64,000 nt of DNA from Variovorax sp. KK3 (GTDB lineage: Bacteria > Pseudomonadota > Gammaproteobacteria > Burkholderiales > Burkholderiaceae_C): NCBI RefSeq assembly GCF_001984055.1, contig NZ_LYVO01000007.1, forward strand, positions 62,001 through 126,000. Direction: 5' to 3'. Position numbers and translations under genes: made by a program. Below are positions 35,911 to 44,538 of this stretch, piece after piece (positions within the stretch are counted from its first letter, which is position 1; every line of letters starts with the position of its first letter). The notes under the pieces were generated by a model that had not been told where the DNA came from, did not search any database, and saw only the letters and a program-made list of their open reading frames with translations.

Positions 35911-38300
35911 GCGGCACCGTCATGCAGCCGCCGCGTGCGCGCGAGGCCGCCGAGGAAGACGAGTTCCGCGGCGCCGTCGGCCAGGCCATCCCGCAGCTCG
36001 AAGCCGACGAGAAGCTCACCGGCTCCGCGCAATACATCGCCGACATCTACCGCCCCGGCATGCTCTTCGGGGCGATCCTGCAGAGCCCCGTGGCGCATGC
36101 GCGCATCCGCGGCTACGACCTCGCCGAGGCGCTGGCTCTGCCGGGCGTGCGCGCCATCGTCACGGGCGACGACTTGAACGATGCCCACAAGATGGGCGCC
36201 TTCATCAAGGACGAGCCGGCCTTCGCGAAGGGCAAGGTGCGCTACGTCGGCGAAATCGTCGCCGCCGTGGCCGCCGACACCGAGGCCATCGCGCGCCAAG
36301 CCACGCGGCTGATCCGCGTCGACTACGAAGAGCTGCCCGCGGTGCTCGACCCCGAGCAGGCGCTGGCGCCCGGTGCTGCGCTGGTGCACGACGATGCGGC
36401 CTCCTACGTGTCGGTGTTCGACTCCGGCACCGACGGCAACCTGTGCTCGCGCACCTCCTTCCGCGCCGGCGATGCCGACGCGGCATGGGCCGATTGCGAC
36501 GTCGTCGTCGAGGGCCACTACCAGACCCAGGCCCAGGCCCACCTGTCTCTGGAGCCCTGCGGTGCGCTCGCCGAGGTCGATGCGGCCGGCCGCGTCACGC
36601 TGTGGTCGGCCAACCAGTCGGTGTTTCGCGTGCAGGCCAGCGTCTGCGAATCGCTGGGCCTGCCGATGACGCGGCTGCGCTCGCTCACCCCGCGCATCGG
36701 CGCCGGCTTCGGCAACAAGATGGAAGCGCACGTGCAGCCGGCGGTGGTGCTGCTGGCGCTCAAGGCGCGCCGGCCCGTCAAGCTCATCCTGAGCCGCGAG
36801 GAAGACTTCGAGACGGTGCGCGCGCGCCACCCGGCCACCATCCGCATCAAGACCGGCGCGAAGCGCGACGGCACGCTGGTCGCGCGCGAGGTCGAGCTGC
36901 TGCTCGACGGCGGCGCCTACGGCGACGACAGCCCCGGCGTGCTGGGCTATGCGCTGCTGATGAACTGCGGGCCCTACCGCATTCCGCACGTCCATGCCCA
37001 TGGCCGCGTGGCCTACACCAACAAGCTGCGCTTCGGCGCCTTCCGCGGCTTCGGCGTGCCGCAAATGACTTTCGCGTCCGAGACGCAGCTGGACGAGATC
37101 GCGCGTCGCTTGTCGATGGACCCGATCGCCTTGCGCCGCCGGAACATGCTGATGGGCGACGACCCGTGGTTCGGTGGCCAGCCCATTCTTTCGAACGGCC
37201 TCGCGGAATGCGTGGACCTGGTCGACAAGGCATCGGGCTGGGCCGCAAGGGCGACGGCAAGCGCGTCGCAGCCCGGCCGCCGCCGCGGTTTCGGCGTGGC
37301 CCTCACCGCCCACATCAGCGGCCTGCTGGCTTCGGGCGCCATCGTGCGCATGCTCGAAGACGGCACCGTGCTGCTCAACACCGGCGCGGTCGACATCGGG
37401 CAGGGCTCCAACACCGTGCTCACGCAGATGTGCGCGGAGGCGCTCAAGCTGCCGGTGGAGCGCGTGGCCATCGCCAGCCCCGACACCGACGGCTCGCCCT
37501 ACAACTGGGGCACCACCGCCAGCCGCGTCACCTACGTGGCCGGCCGCTCGGTGGTCGGCGCGGCGGCCGAGGTGGAAGGCAAGCTCAAGGAGCATGCGAG
37601 CCAGATGCTCGAATGCGCGGTGGACGATCTCGAACTGCTGCCCGGCGGCAAGGTCGCGATCAAGGGCGTGTCGCAGCGCGCGGTGAGCTTTGCCGAGATA
37701 TCCGGCCGCGCCCACTGGGCCGCCGGAGGCCCGATCATCGGCACGCACAGCTGGGTGTTCGACCAGAAGACCATCGACCCGAAGCGCGCCGTCGCGCAGG
37801 GGCTGCCGTTCCCGCAGATCGGCATCTATTCGTTCAACGCGATGGTGGTGGAGGTCGAGGTCGACGATGCCACGGGCAAGGTGCGCGTGGTCAACGCATG
37901 GTCGGCCTGCGACATAGGCCGCGCCATCAACCCGACCCTGGCCACGGGCCAGATCGAAGGCGCCTTCGTGCAGGGCATGGGCTACGCGCTCACCGAAGAA
38001 ATGGTGTGGGACGGCCCGCGGCTCGCCAACCCGAGTCTGATGGACTACAAGATCCCGACCATGGCCGAGCTGCCAGAGAGCCTGCGTGCCTACATCGTCG
38101 AATCGAACGAGCCCAGCGGGCCCTTCGGCGCGAAGAGCGTAGGCGAGATCGGCATCAACGGCGTCGCCGCGGCCATCGCCAACGCGGTGGCCGATGCGAC
38201 CGGCGTGCAGTTGCACCAGTTGCCGCTGACGGCCGAGCGCGTGCTGCGCGGCTTGTTGGCGCAGGAGCAAGAGCAAGCGAAGGCGGAGGCCGCATCGTGA
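35907..38300 (+). CDS. Molybdenum hydroxylase large (molybdopterin) subunit
   Basis: 797 residues from a GTG overlapping the small-subunit stop. Motifs: LTGSAQYIADI at the start of the a/b hammerhead domain, GAGFGNKMEAHVQPAVVLLALKARRPVKLILSREE split over the cofactor-binding domain, GAFRGFGVPQ, GQGSNTVLTQM, and GPFGAKSVGEIGING, in which Glu747 is the catalytic base of the family. It should hydroxylate an N-heterocyclic ring next to nitrogen or a related carbon. Hydroxylating a 3-hydroxypyridine-type ring would yield the substrate of the NicX-like enzyme; this link is inference. No XdhC/MobA-type maturation gene is adjacent. Confidence 0.94.
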   Translation: MSGTVMQPPRAREAAEEDEFRGAVGQAIPQLEADEKLTGSAQYIADIYRPGMLFGAILQSPVAHARIRGYDLAEALALPGVRAIVTGDDLNDAHKMGAFIKDEPAFAKGKVRYVGEIVAAVAADTEAIARQATRLIRVDYEELPAVLDPEQALAPGAALVHDDAASYVSVFDSGTDGNLCSRTSFRAGDADAAWADCDVVVEGHYQTQAQAHLSLEPCGALAEVDAAGRVTLWSANQSVFRVQASVCESLGLPMTRLRSLTPRIGAGFGNKMEAHVQPAVVLLALKARRPVKLILSREEDFETVRARHPATIRIKTGAKRDGTLVAREVELLLDGGAYGDDSPGVLGYALLMNCGPYRIPHVHAHGRVAYTNKLRFGAFRGFGVPQMTFASETQLDEIARRLSMDPIALRRRNMLMGDDPWFGGQPILSNGLAECVDLVDKASGWAARATASASQPGRRRGFGVALTAHISGLLASGAIVRMLEDGTVLLNTGAVDIGQGSNTVLTQMCAEALKLPVERVAIASPDTDGSPYNWGTTASRVTYVAGRSVVGAAAEVEGKLKEHASQMLECAVDDLELLPGGKVAIKGVSQRAVSFAEISGRAHWAAGGPIIGTHSWVFDQKTIDPKRAVAQGLPFPQIGIYSFNAMVVEVEVDDATGKVRVVNAWSACDIGRAINPTLATGQIEGAFVQGMGYALTEEMVWDGPRLANPSLMDYKIPTMAELPESLRAYIVESNEPSGPFGAKSVGEIGINGVAAAIANAVADATGVQLHQLPLTAERVLRGLLAQEQEQAKAEAAS

Positions 38301-39139
38301 AGCTCGAACTCTATCCCCCGCAGGAGCCGCTGTCGCCGCTGGGCCAGGCCTACCAGGCGCGCATCATGGCGCTGGGCGAGGGCGTACAAGGCCATGAAGC
38401 CGCCTATGGCGACGATCCCTACCAGTCGCTGGCCGTGTTCCCTGCGATCGATCCGAGCGGCGACGTGCTGGTCTTCTTGCACGGCGGCGGCTGGACCAGC
38501 GGCTACAAGGAGTGGATGTACTTTATGGCGCCCGCACTCACTGCGGCGGGCGTGACGCTGGTCAGCGCAGGCTACCGGCTGGCACCGGGTCATGTGTTCC
38601 CCGCGGGCTTCGAAGACGCAGCCGATGCGGTCGCCTGGGTGTATCGCCACATCGAAGCGCATGGCGGCGACCCGCAACGCATCTTCGTCGGCGGCCATTC
38701 GGCAGGCGGCCACTACGCGGCACTGCTCGCGGTGTCCTCGGCCTGGCGGCAGGCGAGGGCGCTGCCGTCGGATGTGCTGCGCGGCTGCCTGCCGGTGTCA
38801 GGCGTGTATCGCTTCGGCGAAGGCAGCGGGCTCAACGTGCGGCCGCGCTTCCTGGGCATCGGCGACGAAGCGCAGGTCGACGCCGCGGCTTCACCGATGC
38901 AGCGCATCGAGCGCGCAGCCTGCCCGCCGTTCCTGATCACCCACGGCACCCGCGACTTTCCGCACCTGATCACGCAGGCGCAGCAAATGCAGGCGGCGCT
39001 GCTGGCCGCCGGCGTTCCCGTGCAAGCCCACGTGCTCGAAGGCGCAGACCACTTCGATGCGAGCGTCGCCTGTGGCGACCCGTCCTCGGAATGGCCGGCA
39101 CTCGCAGCAGCGTGGATGCACCGCATCCGCAAGCCCTGA
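38297..39139 (+). CDS. Alpha/beta hydrolase, formamidase-like
   Basis: 280 residues from a GTG overlapping the large-subunit stop. The HGGGW motif (62-66) matches the HGGxW oxyanion signature of kynurenine formamidases; the nucleophile is S135 in GGHSAGGH, and the acid and histidine are in THGTRDFPH and GADHFDA. In a pathway with a NicX-like enzyme, the expected next step is removal of formate from N-formylmaleamate, so a formamidase-type hydrolase here is a good fit. Carboxylesterase activity remains possible. Confidence 0.85.
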   Translation: MKLELYPPQEPLSPLGQAYQARIMALGEGVQGHEAAYGDDPYQSLAVFPAIDPSGDVLVFLHGGGWTSGYKEWMYFMAPALTAAGVTLVSAGYRLAPGHVFPAGFEDAADAVAWVYRHIEAHGGDPQRIFVGGHSAGGHYAALLAVSSAWRQARALPSDVLRGCLPVSGVYRFGEGSGLNVRPRFLGIGDEAQVDAAASPMQRIERAACPPFLITHGTRDFPHLITQAQQMQAALLAAGVPVQAHVLEGADHFDASVACGDPSSEWPALAAAWMHRIRKP

Positions 39140-39179
39140 GCCGGCGCACCGAACCCACCTCGTCAACAGGAGAACCAAG

Positions 39180-40388
39180 ATGCAGAGCCCCACTTCGAAT
39201 CGCAGGCTGGTCGTGAGCGCCATGGCCTCGATCGCCGCCCTGGCCTTCATGGCGGCGGCGCCCGCCGCGCGTGCGCAGGCCGACAAGCCGGTGCGCATCG
39301 GCTTCTCGATGGCGCGAACCGGCATGCTGGCCAACGCCACGCCTTCGCAGTCGAACACCTACGAGCTGTGGAAGGAGCAGGTCAACGCGCGCGGCGGGCT
39401 CGACGTGGGCGGGCAGAAGCGCCGGGTGGAGTTCGTCACCTACGACGACCAGTCGAAGCCGGAGCAGGCCGTGCGCATCTACGAGAAGCTGATCACCGAC
39501 GACAAGGTCGACCTGCTGCTCGCGCCCTGGGGCACGCCCTTCCAGATCGCCATCGCGCCGGTGCTGGAGAAATTTAAGTTCCCGATGGTCGGCAACACCG
39601 CGGCCTCGGTCGCGCTGCGGCAGGTGAAGCCGGGCTACATCTGGTTCCCGACCTCGGCCATTCCCGACCGCATCGGTGTGGAACTCACGGCGATGCTGAA
39701 GGCCAACAACGTCAAGACGGCCGTGGTGCTGGCCAACGTGCTGCCTTTCACCAAGGAGATCAAGAACTACCTCGAGCCCGAGCTCAAGAAGGCCGGCATC
39801 GAGATCAAGCTCTCCACCGAGTACCCGCCGGACATCAAGGACATGACCTCGATCCTCACGCAGGTGAAGCAGGCCAACCCCGATGCGGTGCTGGCGCTGG
39901 CCTACCCGGGCGATTCGGTGCTCTATGCCAAGCAGGCCAAGGAGCTGGGGCTGGCGAGCCCGGTGCAGTTCATCGCCATCGGCCCGAGCGATGCCTTCTT
40001 CGCGAAGGCCGTGGGCACCTCGGCCGCAGAAGACGTGATCACCATCGCCCACTGGTCGCCGCGGCCCGAATGGAAAGGCTCGCAGGCCTTCCACGACGCC
40101 TACGTGAAGAAGTTCGGCGAAGACCCCGACTACCTGAACTCCGCGCTGGCGTGGATGTCGCTCGAGATCCTGGAGACGGCGGTCGCCAAGAATGGGCTCG
40201 ACAAGCCGAAGATCCGCGAGACCATCAGCAAGGACACCTTCGAGACCATCAACGGCAAGGTCAAGTTCGAAGGCGTGCAGAACTCGATCACGCCCACCGC
40301 CTTCGTGCAGACGCAGAAAGGCAAGCTGCAGATCATCTGGCCGCAGTCGATCGCGACCGGCAAGTACGCGCCCAAGAAGTCCTGGTAG
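39180..40388 (+). CDS. Liv-type ABC transporter substrate-binding protein
   Basis: 402 residues: signal peptide to about residue 33 (MASIAALAFMAAAPAARAQA), then the type I periplasmic-binding fold (VRIGFSMARTGMLANATPSQ, VEFVTYDDQSKPEQAVRIYEKLI, VDLLLAPWGTP). This family imports amino acids, amides, urea and also aromatic acids. Its place inside the hydroxylase operon makes the pathway substrate or a related carboxylated ring the likely ligand rather than leucine. Confidence 0.93.
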   Translation: MQSPTSNRRLVVSAMASIAALAFMAAAPAARAQADKPVRIGFSMARTGMLANATPSQSNTYELWKEQVNARGGLDVGGQKRRVEFVTYDDQSKPEQAVRIYEKLITDDKVDLLLAPWGTPFQIAIAPVLEKFKFPMVGNTAASVALRQVKPGYIWFPTSAIPDRIGVELTAMLKANNVKTAVVLANVLPFTKEIKNYLEPELKKAGIEIKLSTEYPPDIKDMTSILTQVKQANPDAVLALAYPGDSVLYAKQAKELGLASPVQFIAIGPSDAFFAKAVGTSAAEDVITIAHWSPRPEWKGSQAFHDAYVKKFGEDPDYLNSALAWMSLEILETAVAKNGLDKPKIRETISKDTFETINGKVKFEGVQNSITPTAFVQTQKGKLQIIWPQSIATGKYAPKKSW

Positions 40389-40391
40389 CGC

Positions 40392-41291
40392 ATGCCTATC
40401 GTCGACGTGCTCACGTCGGGGCAGCTGCTTTTCGCTGCCCTGGTCACGGGGTCGGTCTACGCGCTGGTCGCGCTCGGGCTCAACCTGGTCTACGGCACGA
40501 TGCGCATGCTCAACGTGGCGCACGGCGACCTGGTCATGCTGGGCGCCTACGCGGCCTACTGGGCCTTCAGTATCGCCGGCATCTCGCCGCTGCTCGCCGC
40601 GCCCGTGGTGGCCGGCCTGGGCGCGCTGCTCGGCTGGGCGCTGTACCGCGGGCTCTTTCGCCGGCTGCTCGCGGTGGCGCCTGCCGATGCGGGCCGCATG
40701 GAGGGCAACTCGCTGCTGCTCTTCTTCGGGCTGTCGATCATCCTGCAGAACGCGGCGGCCATGCTCTTCACGCCGAACAACCGCGCCATCCAATATCTCG
40801 ACGAGGTCTGGCGCGTCGGCAACGTCGCAATGACGGGTAACCGCATCGCCACCTTGCTGCTGGCCGGCACCACCTGCATCGGCATCGCGCTGTTCCTGGC
40901 GCGCAGCACGGCCGGCCTGGCGATGCGCGCGGTGATCGAGCGGCGCGAGGCGGCCTACATCGTCGGCGTCGACGTCGACCGCGTGCAGTGGGGCAGCTTC
41001 GCGCTGGGCTTCGCCAGTGCCGCGCTGGCCGGCGTGCTGATGTCGATGCTCGAACAGTTCTCGCCGTTCTCGGGCTTCCCGTTCACCATCGCGGGCTTCA
41101 TCGTGATCATCCTCGGCGGCCTGGGCAACGTGATGGCCGGGCTGGTGGCGGCGTTGCTGCTCGGCGTGATCGAAACCTACGGCGTCGCCCTGACGTCGGC
41201 CAACCTCCGCTCCGTGCTGCTCTATGGATGCTTCGTCGCCGCGCTCCTCCTCTTTCCCAACGGCCTCCTTGCCCGCACGGCCCGCCGTTGA
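40392..41291 (+). CDS. Liv-type ABC transporter permease (LivH-like)
   Basis: 299 residues with eight or so membrane helices. Typical LivH segments are GLNLVYGTMRMLNVAHGDLVMLGAY split near residues 30-54 and GFASAALAGVLMSM, followed by the late IILGGLGNVMAGLVAALLLGV. It starts three bases after the binding-protein stop and forms the membrane channel with the next gene. Confidence 0.95.
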   Translation: MPIVDVLTSGQLLFAALVTGSVYALVALGLNLVYGTMRMLNVAHGDLVMLGAYAAYWAFSIAGISPLLAAPVVAGLGALLGWALYRGLFRRLLAVAPADAGRMEGNSLLLFFGLSIILQNAAAMLFTPNNRAIQYLDEVWRVGNVAMTGNRIATLLLAGTTCIGIALFLARSTAGLAMRAVIERREAAYIVGVDVDRVQWGSFALGFASAALAGVLMSMLEQFSPFSGFPFTIAGFIVIILGGLGNVMAGLVAALLLGVIETYGVALTSANLRSVLLYGCFVAALLLFPNGLLARTARR

Positions 41292-41292
41292 C

Positions 41293-42237
41293 ATGAAGCT
41301 CCCACGCAGCGAGCGCGCCTGGCTGTCCGTGCTGGCCGCCGGCGTGGTGGCGCTCGCGGCGCTGCCTTTCGTGGCCAACGACTACCTGGTCGGCACCGGG
41401 CTCACGCTGCTGATGTGGCTCGCGCTCACGCAGAGCTGGTGCGTGCTGTCGAAGATGACGGGCTACGTGTCGCTCGGCCACGTGGTGTTCTACGGCCTGG
41501 GCGCCTACCTGATGGTGGTGACCTGGCAGCAGCTGCCCTTCGTGCTGGTCATCCTTTTCGCCGGTGGGCTGGCCGCAGCCTTCGCGGCGCTGGTCGGGCT
41601 GCCGGTGCTGCGCGTCAAGGGGCCGTACTTCGTGATCCTCACCTTCGGCCTGGCCGAGCTGGTGAAGTTCAGCATCATGGCGGGCGAGGCCGCCAGCGGC
41701 ACCGCGAGCCGCATCCTCTTCGGCACGCCCGACCTGGTGGTCGTGTACTTCCTGATGTTCGCGCTGGCATTGCTGGCCACCGGGCTGCTCACCTGGGTCA
41801 GCCGCTCGCGCTTCGGCCACGGCCTGCGCTCGCTGCGCGAGAACGAAGAGGCGGCCGAGACGCTGGGCGTGCCGGTGGTGCGCTTCAAGCTGCTGGCCTT
41901 CGTGCTGTCGGCCGCCATTCCGGGCATGGTCGGTGCGGTGATGGCCTTGCGCTCCACCTACTTCGTGGTGGGCGGCGTGTTCGATCCGATGATCTCCATC
42001 ACCGTGATCGCGATGGCCATCCTCGGCGGTGGCGACAACGCGAAGGGGCCGCTGCTCGGCGTGGTGTTCCTGTTCGCCATCCAGGAGCTGCTGTGGGCGC
42101 ATGCGCCGCTGCTCTACATGATCATCCTCGGCGCGATCCTCATCACCTTCGTGCTGGTGCTGCCGAACGGGCTGGTGGGGCTGCCCGAGGCCTGGGCACG
42201 ACGGCGCACGGCGCGTGCGTCGGGAGATCGAGCATGA
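41293..42237 (+). CDS. Liv-type ABC transporter permease (LivM-like)
   Basis: 314 residues, multiple helices. LivM segments visible are GYVSLGHVVFYGLGAYL (about 56-72), RVKGPYFVILTFGLAEL, and the cytoplasmic coupling loop SRFGHGLRSLRENEEAAETLGV with VTVIAMAILGGGDNAKGPLLG near the end. It begins directly after the first permease and its stop overlaps the ATG of the ATPase gene. Confidence 0.95.
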   Translation: MKLPRSERAWLSVLAAGVVALAALPFVANDYLVGTGLTLLMWLALTQSWCVLSKMTGYVSLGHVVFYGLGAYLMVVTWQQLPFVLVILFAGGLAAAFAALVGLPVLRVKGPYFVILTFGLAELVKFSIMAGEAASGTASRILFGTPDLVVVYFLMFALALLATGLLTWVSRSRFGHGLRSLRENEEAAETLGVPVVRFKLLAFVLSAAIPGMVGAVMALRSTYFVVGGVFDPMISITVIAMAILGGGDNAKGPLLGVVFLFAIQELLWAHAPLLYMIILGAILITFVLVLPNGLVGLPEAWARRRTARASGDRA

Positions 42238-42965
42238 GTCCCTTGCTGGCCGTGCGCGGCCTGGGCAAGCGCTTCGGCGGGCTCACGGCGCTGCACGGCG
42301 TCTCGTTCGAGGTGCCGGCCGGGCACATCGTCGGGGTGATGGGCGCCAACGGGGCCGGCAAGACCACGCTGTTCAGCCTGATCGCCGGCAACACGCGGCC
42401 CAGCGAGGGCCGCATCGACTTCGACGGCACGCCCATCGTCGGCCTGCGGCCGGACCAGATCTGCCGGCTGGGCGTGGCGCGCACTTTCCAGATCGTCAAG
42501 CCCTTTCCGTCGCTCACGGTGCTGGAGAACCTGCGCACCGGTGCGATGTTCGGGCATGCGCAGTTGCATCGGCGCCAGGATGCCGACGCCGCGTCGATGC
42601 AGGTGCTCGACGAGGTCGGCCTGGCCGACGTGGCGCACCGGGCCGCGTCGTCGCTCACGCTGTCGGGGCAGAAGCGGCTGGAGATCGCGCGCTGCGTGGC
42701 CACCGGCGCGCGGCTGCTGCTGCTCGACGAAGTGATGGCGGGGCTCACGCCGACGGAGGTCGGGCAGATGCTCCAGACGCTGCGGCGCATGCAGGCTGCG
42801 CGCGGGCTCACGCTGCTGGTCATCGAGCACGTGATGCGGGCGCTGATGGAGTTGTGCGGGCGAATCGTGGTGTTGCACCACGGGGAGCTGATCGCGGAAG
42901 GGACGCCGGCGGAGATCGGGGAGAACGAGAAGGTGCTGTCGGTCTACTTCGGAGCGCATGCATGA
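42234..42965 (+). CDS. Liv-type ABC transporter ATPase (LivG-like)
   Basis: 243 residues. Walker A GANGAGKTT (about 38-46), the LivG segment GVARTFQIVKPFPSLTV, a signature reading LSGQKRLEIAR (normally LSGGQ-like with an insertion-free SYGQQR in LivG) and Walker B LLLLDEVMAGLTP with H-loop IEHVM. It starts by ATGA overlap with the permease and its stop overlaps the next ATPase. The slightly unusual signature is common in this branch and should not prevent activity. Confidence 0.95.
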   Translation: MSPLLAVRGLGKRFGGLTALHGVSFEVPAGHIVGVMGANGAGKTTLFSLIAGNTRPSEGRIDFDGTPIVGLRPDQICRLGVARTFQIVKPFPSLTVLENLRTGAMFGHAQLHRRQDADAASMQVLDEVGLADVAHRAASSLTLSGQKRLEIARCVATGARLLLLDEVMAGLTPTEVGQMLQTLRRMQAARGLTLLVIEHVMRALMELCGRIVVLHHGELIAEGTPAEIGENEKVLSVYFGAHA

Positions 42966-43678
42966 CCCCCGCCATGCTCGAAATCGATTCGCTCGTCACC
43001 GGCTACGGCCAGACAAGGGTCGTGCACGGCCTCACGATGCAGGTCCGCGAGGGCGGCGTCACCGCGCTGCTCGGCGCCAACGGCGCCGGCAAGACCACGC
43101 TGATGAAAACGCTCTGCGGCCTGCTTCCCGTGCAATCCGGCGCGCTGCGCTTTCTCGGTGAAGACATCGCCAAGGTCGCCGCCAACCGCCGCGTGCTCTC
43201 GGGCCTAGTACTGGTGCCCGAGGGCCGCATGGTCTTCCCCTCGCTCACGGTGCACGAGAACCTGCGCCTGGGCGGCATCAACGACCGCGCACGGCCGCGC
43301 TGGCGGCAGAACGTCGACCGGGTGTTCGACATCTTCCCGCGCCTGCGCGAGCGCAGTGCGCAGCAGGCGGTGACGCTGTCGGGCGGCGAGCAGCAGATGC
43401 TGGCCGTCGGACGCGGCCTCATGGCCGAGCCCAAGCTGATGCTGCTCGACGAGCCCACGCTGGGCTTGGCCCCGGTGATGGCGCTCGAGATCTTCGCGCT
43501 CGTGCGCCGGCTGGCCGCGGACGGGCTCACGCTGCTGCTGGCCGAGCAGGATGTGCAGCGCACGCTCGACGTCGCGACCCATGCCTACGTCGTCGAGAAC
43601 GGCCGCATCGCCGCCGAAGGCCCGGCCGCGGACATCGCCGGCGATCCGCGCATCCGGCAGGCTTACCTAGGACTTTGA
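42962..43678 (+). CDS. Liv-type ABC transporter ATPase (LivF-like)
   Basis: 238 residues. Walker A GANGAGKTT (about 37-45), the LivF-specific VPEGRMVFPSLTVHENL, signature LSGGEQQMLAVGR and Walker B LMLLDEPTLGLAP. It completes a full five-gene importer (binding protein, two permeases, two ATPases) within the operon. The second hydrolase follows after two bases. Confidence 0.95.
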   Translation: MTPAMLEIDSLVTGYGQTRVVHGLTMQVREGGVTALLGANGAGKTTLMKTLCGLLPVQSGALRFLGEDIAKVAANRRVLSGLVLVPEGRMVFPSLTVHENLRLGGINDRARPRWRQNVDRVFDIFPRLRERSAQQAVTLSGGEQQMLAVGRGLMAEPKLMLLDEPTLGLAPVMALEIFALVRRLAADGLTLLLAEQDVQRTLDVATHAYVVENGRIAAEGPAADIAGDPRIRQAYLGL

Positions 43679-43680
43679 CC

Positions 43681-44535
43681 ATGACCCCCACCACCCATCG
43701 CACCTATCGCATTCCCGGCACGCCCGCATTGGCCGTCGACCTGGCAGCCGACGTGGCGCCCGGCCCGCTCGCGCTCTTCATGCACGGCATCGGCGGCAAC
43801 CGCGGCAACTGGCGCGCGCAGCTGCCGGTGTTCGCGCCGCACTTCTCGTGCGTGGCCTGGGATGCACGCGGCTACGGCGGCAGCGATGACTACGACGGCC
43901 CGCTCGCCTTCGACGACTTCGTGGGCGACGTGCTGCGCGTGCTCGACCACTTCGGCGTGCAGCGCGCGCACCTGGTCGGCCTGTCGATGGGCGGCCGCAT
44001 CGCGATGCGCACGGCGCTGCTGCACCCCGAGCGCATCGCCACGCTCACGCTGCTCGACACGCACGAAGGCTTCGAAGCCTTCACGCCGCAACAGCGCCAG
44101 GCTTTCGTCGACAGCCGGCGCGCGCCGCTGCTGGCGGGCCAGGCGCCGGCCGACATCGCCGATGCCGTGGCGCGCTCGCTGGTCGGCCCGAAGGCCACGC
44201 CTGCGCAGTTGCAGCAGCTGGTCGACAGCATCGCCGCGCTGCACAAGGATTCGTACATCAAGTCGCTGCAGGCCACGGTAGAACAGGTCACGCTGGGCGA
44301 CATCTCGCAGATCGGCGCGCCGGCCCACTTCGTCGTCGGCGCCGACGACCGCCTGACGCCGCCCGCCATGCATCACGAGATGGCTGCCAAGCTCGGCGGC
44401 GCACCGGTCAGCGTGCTGCCCGATGCGGGGCACCTCAGCAACATCGAGAACGCCGAGGCCTTCAACCGGGTGGCGCTCGACTGGCTTCTGCCGCGTGCCG
44501 GCCTGGGCGACGTGCCCACCCGCTGGCCGCTGTAG
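43681..44535 (+). CDS. Alpha/beta hydrolase, enol-lactonase/deformylase-like
   Basis: 284 residues from the ATG at 43681, two bases after the LivF-like stop. The oxyanion segment MHGIGGNRGNW, nucleophile GLSMGGR (Ser at about 103), acid VVGADDRLTP and histidine DAGHLSNIE are intact. The overall pattern resembles 3-oxoadipate enol-lactonases and the N-formylmaleamate deformylase NicD. As the last gene of the run, it is the second candidate for the deformylation step; which hydrolase does what cannot be told from sequence. Confidence 0.88.
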   Translation: MTPTTHRTYRIPGTPALAVDLAADVAPGPLALFMHGIGGNRGNWRAQLPVFAPHFSCVAWDARGYGGSDDYDGPLAFDDFVGDVLRVLDHFGVQRAHLVGLSMGGRIAMRTALLHPERIATLTLLDTHEGFEAFTPQQRQAFVDSRRAPLLAGQAPADIADAVARSLVGPKATPAQLQQLVDSIAALHKDSYIKSLQATVEQVTLGDISQIGAPAHFVVGADDRLTPPAMHHEMAAKLGGAPVSVLPDAGHLSNIENAEAFNRVALDWLLPRAGLGDVPTRWPL

Positions 44536-44538
44536 TCG

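Noticed and set aside
35621-38300. Long + strand frame running through the molybdenum hydroxylase large subunit
   Set aside because: Arg-rich shadow of the large-subunit gene; only the final part of that frame, from 38297, is a real gene (the hydrolase).
32959-44535. A complete nicotinate (nic) pathway
   Set aside because: No NicC-type monooxygenase, no NicB-like cytochrome fusion and no maleate isomerase are present.
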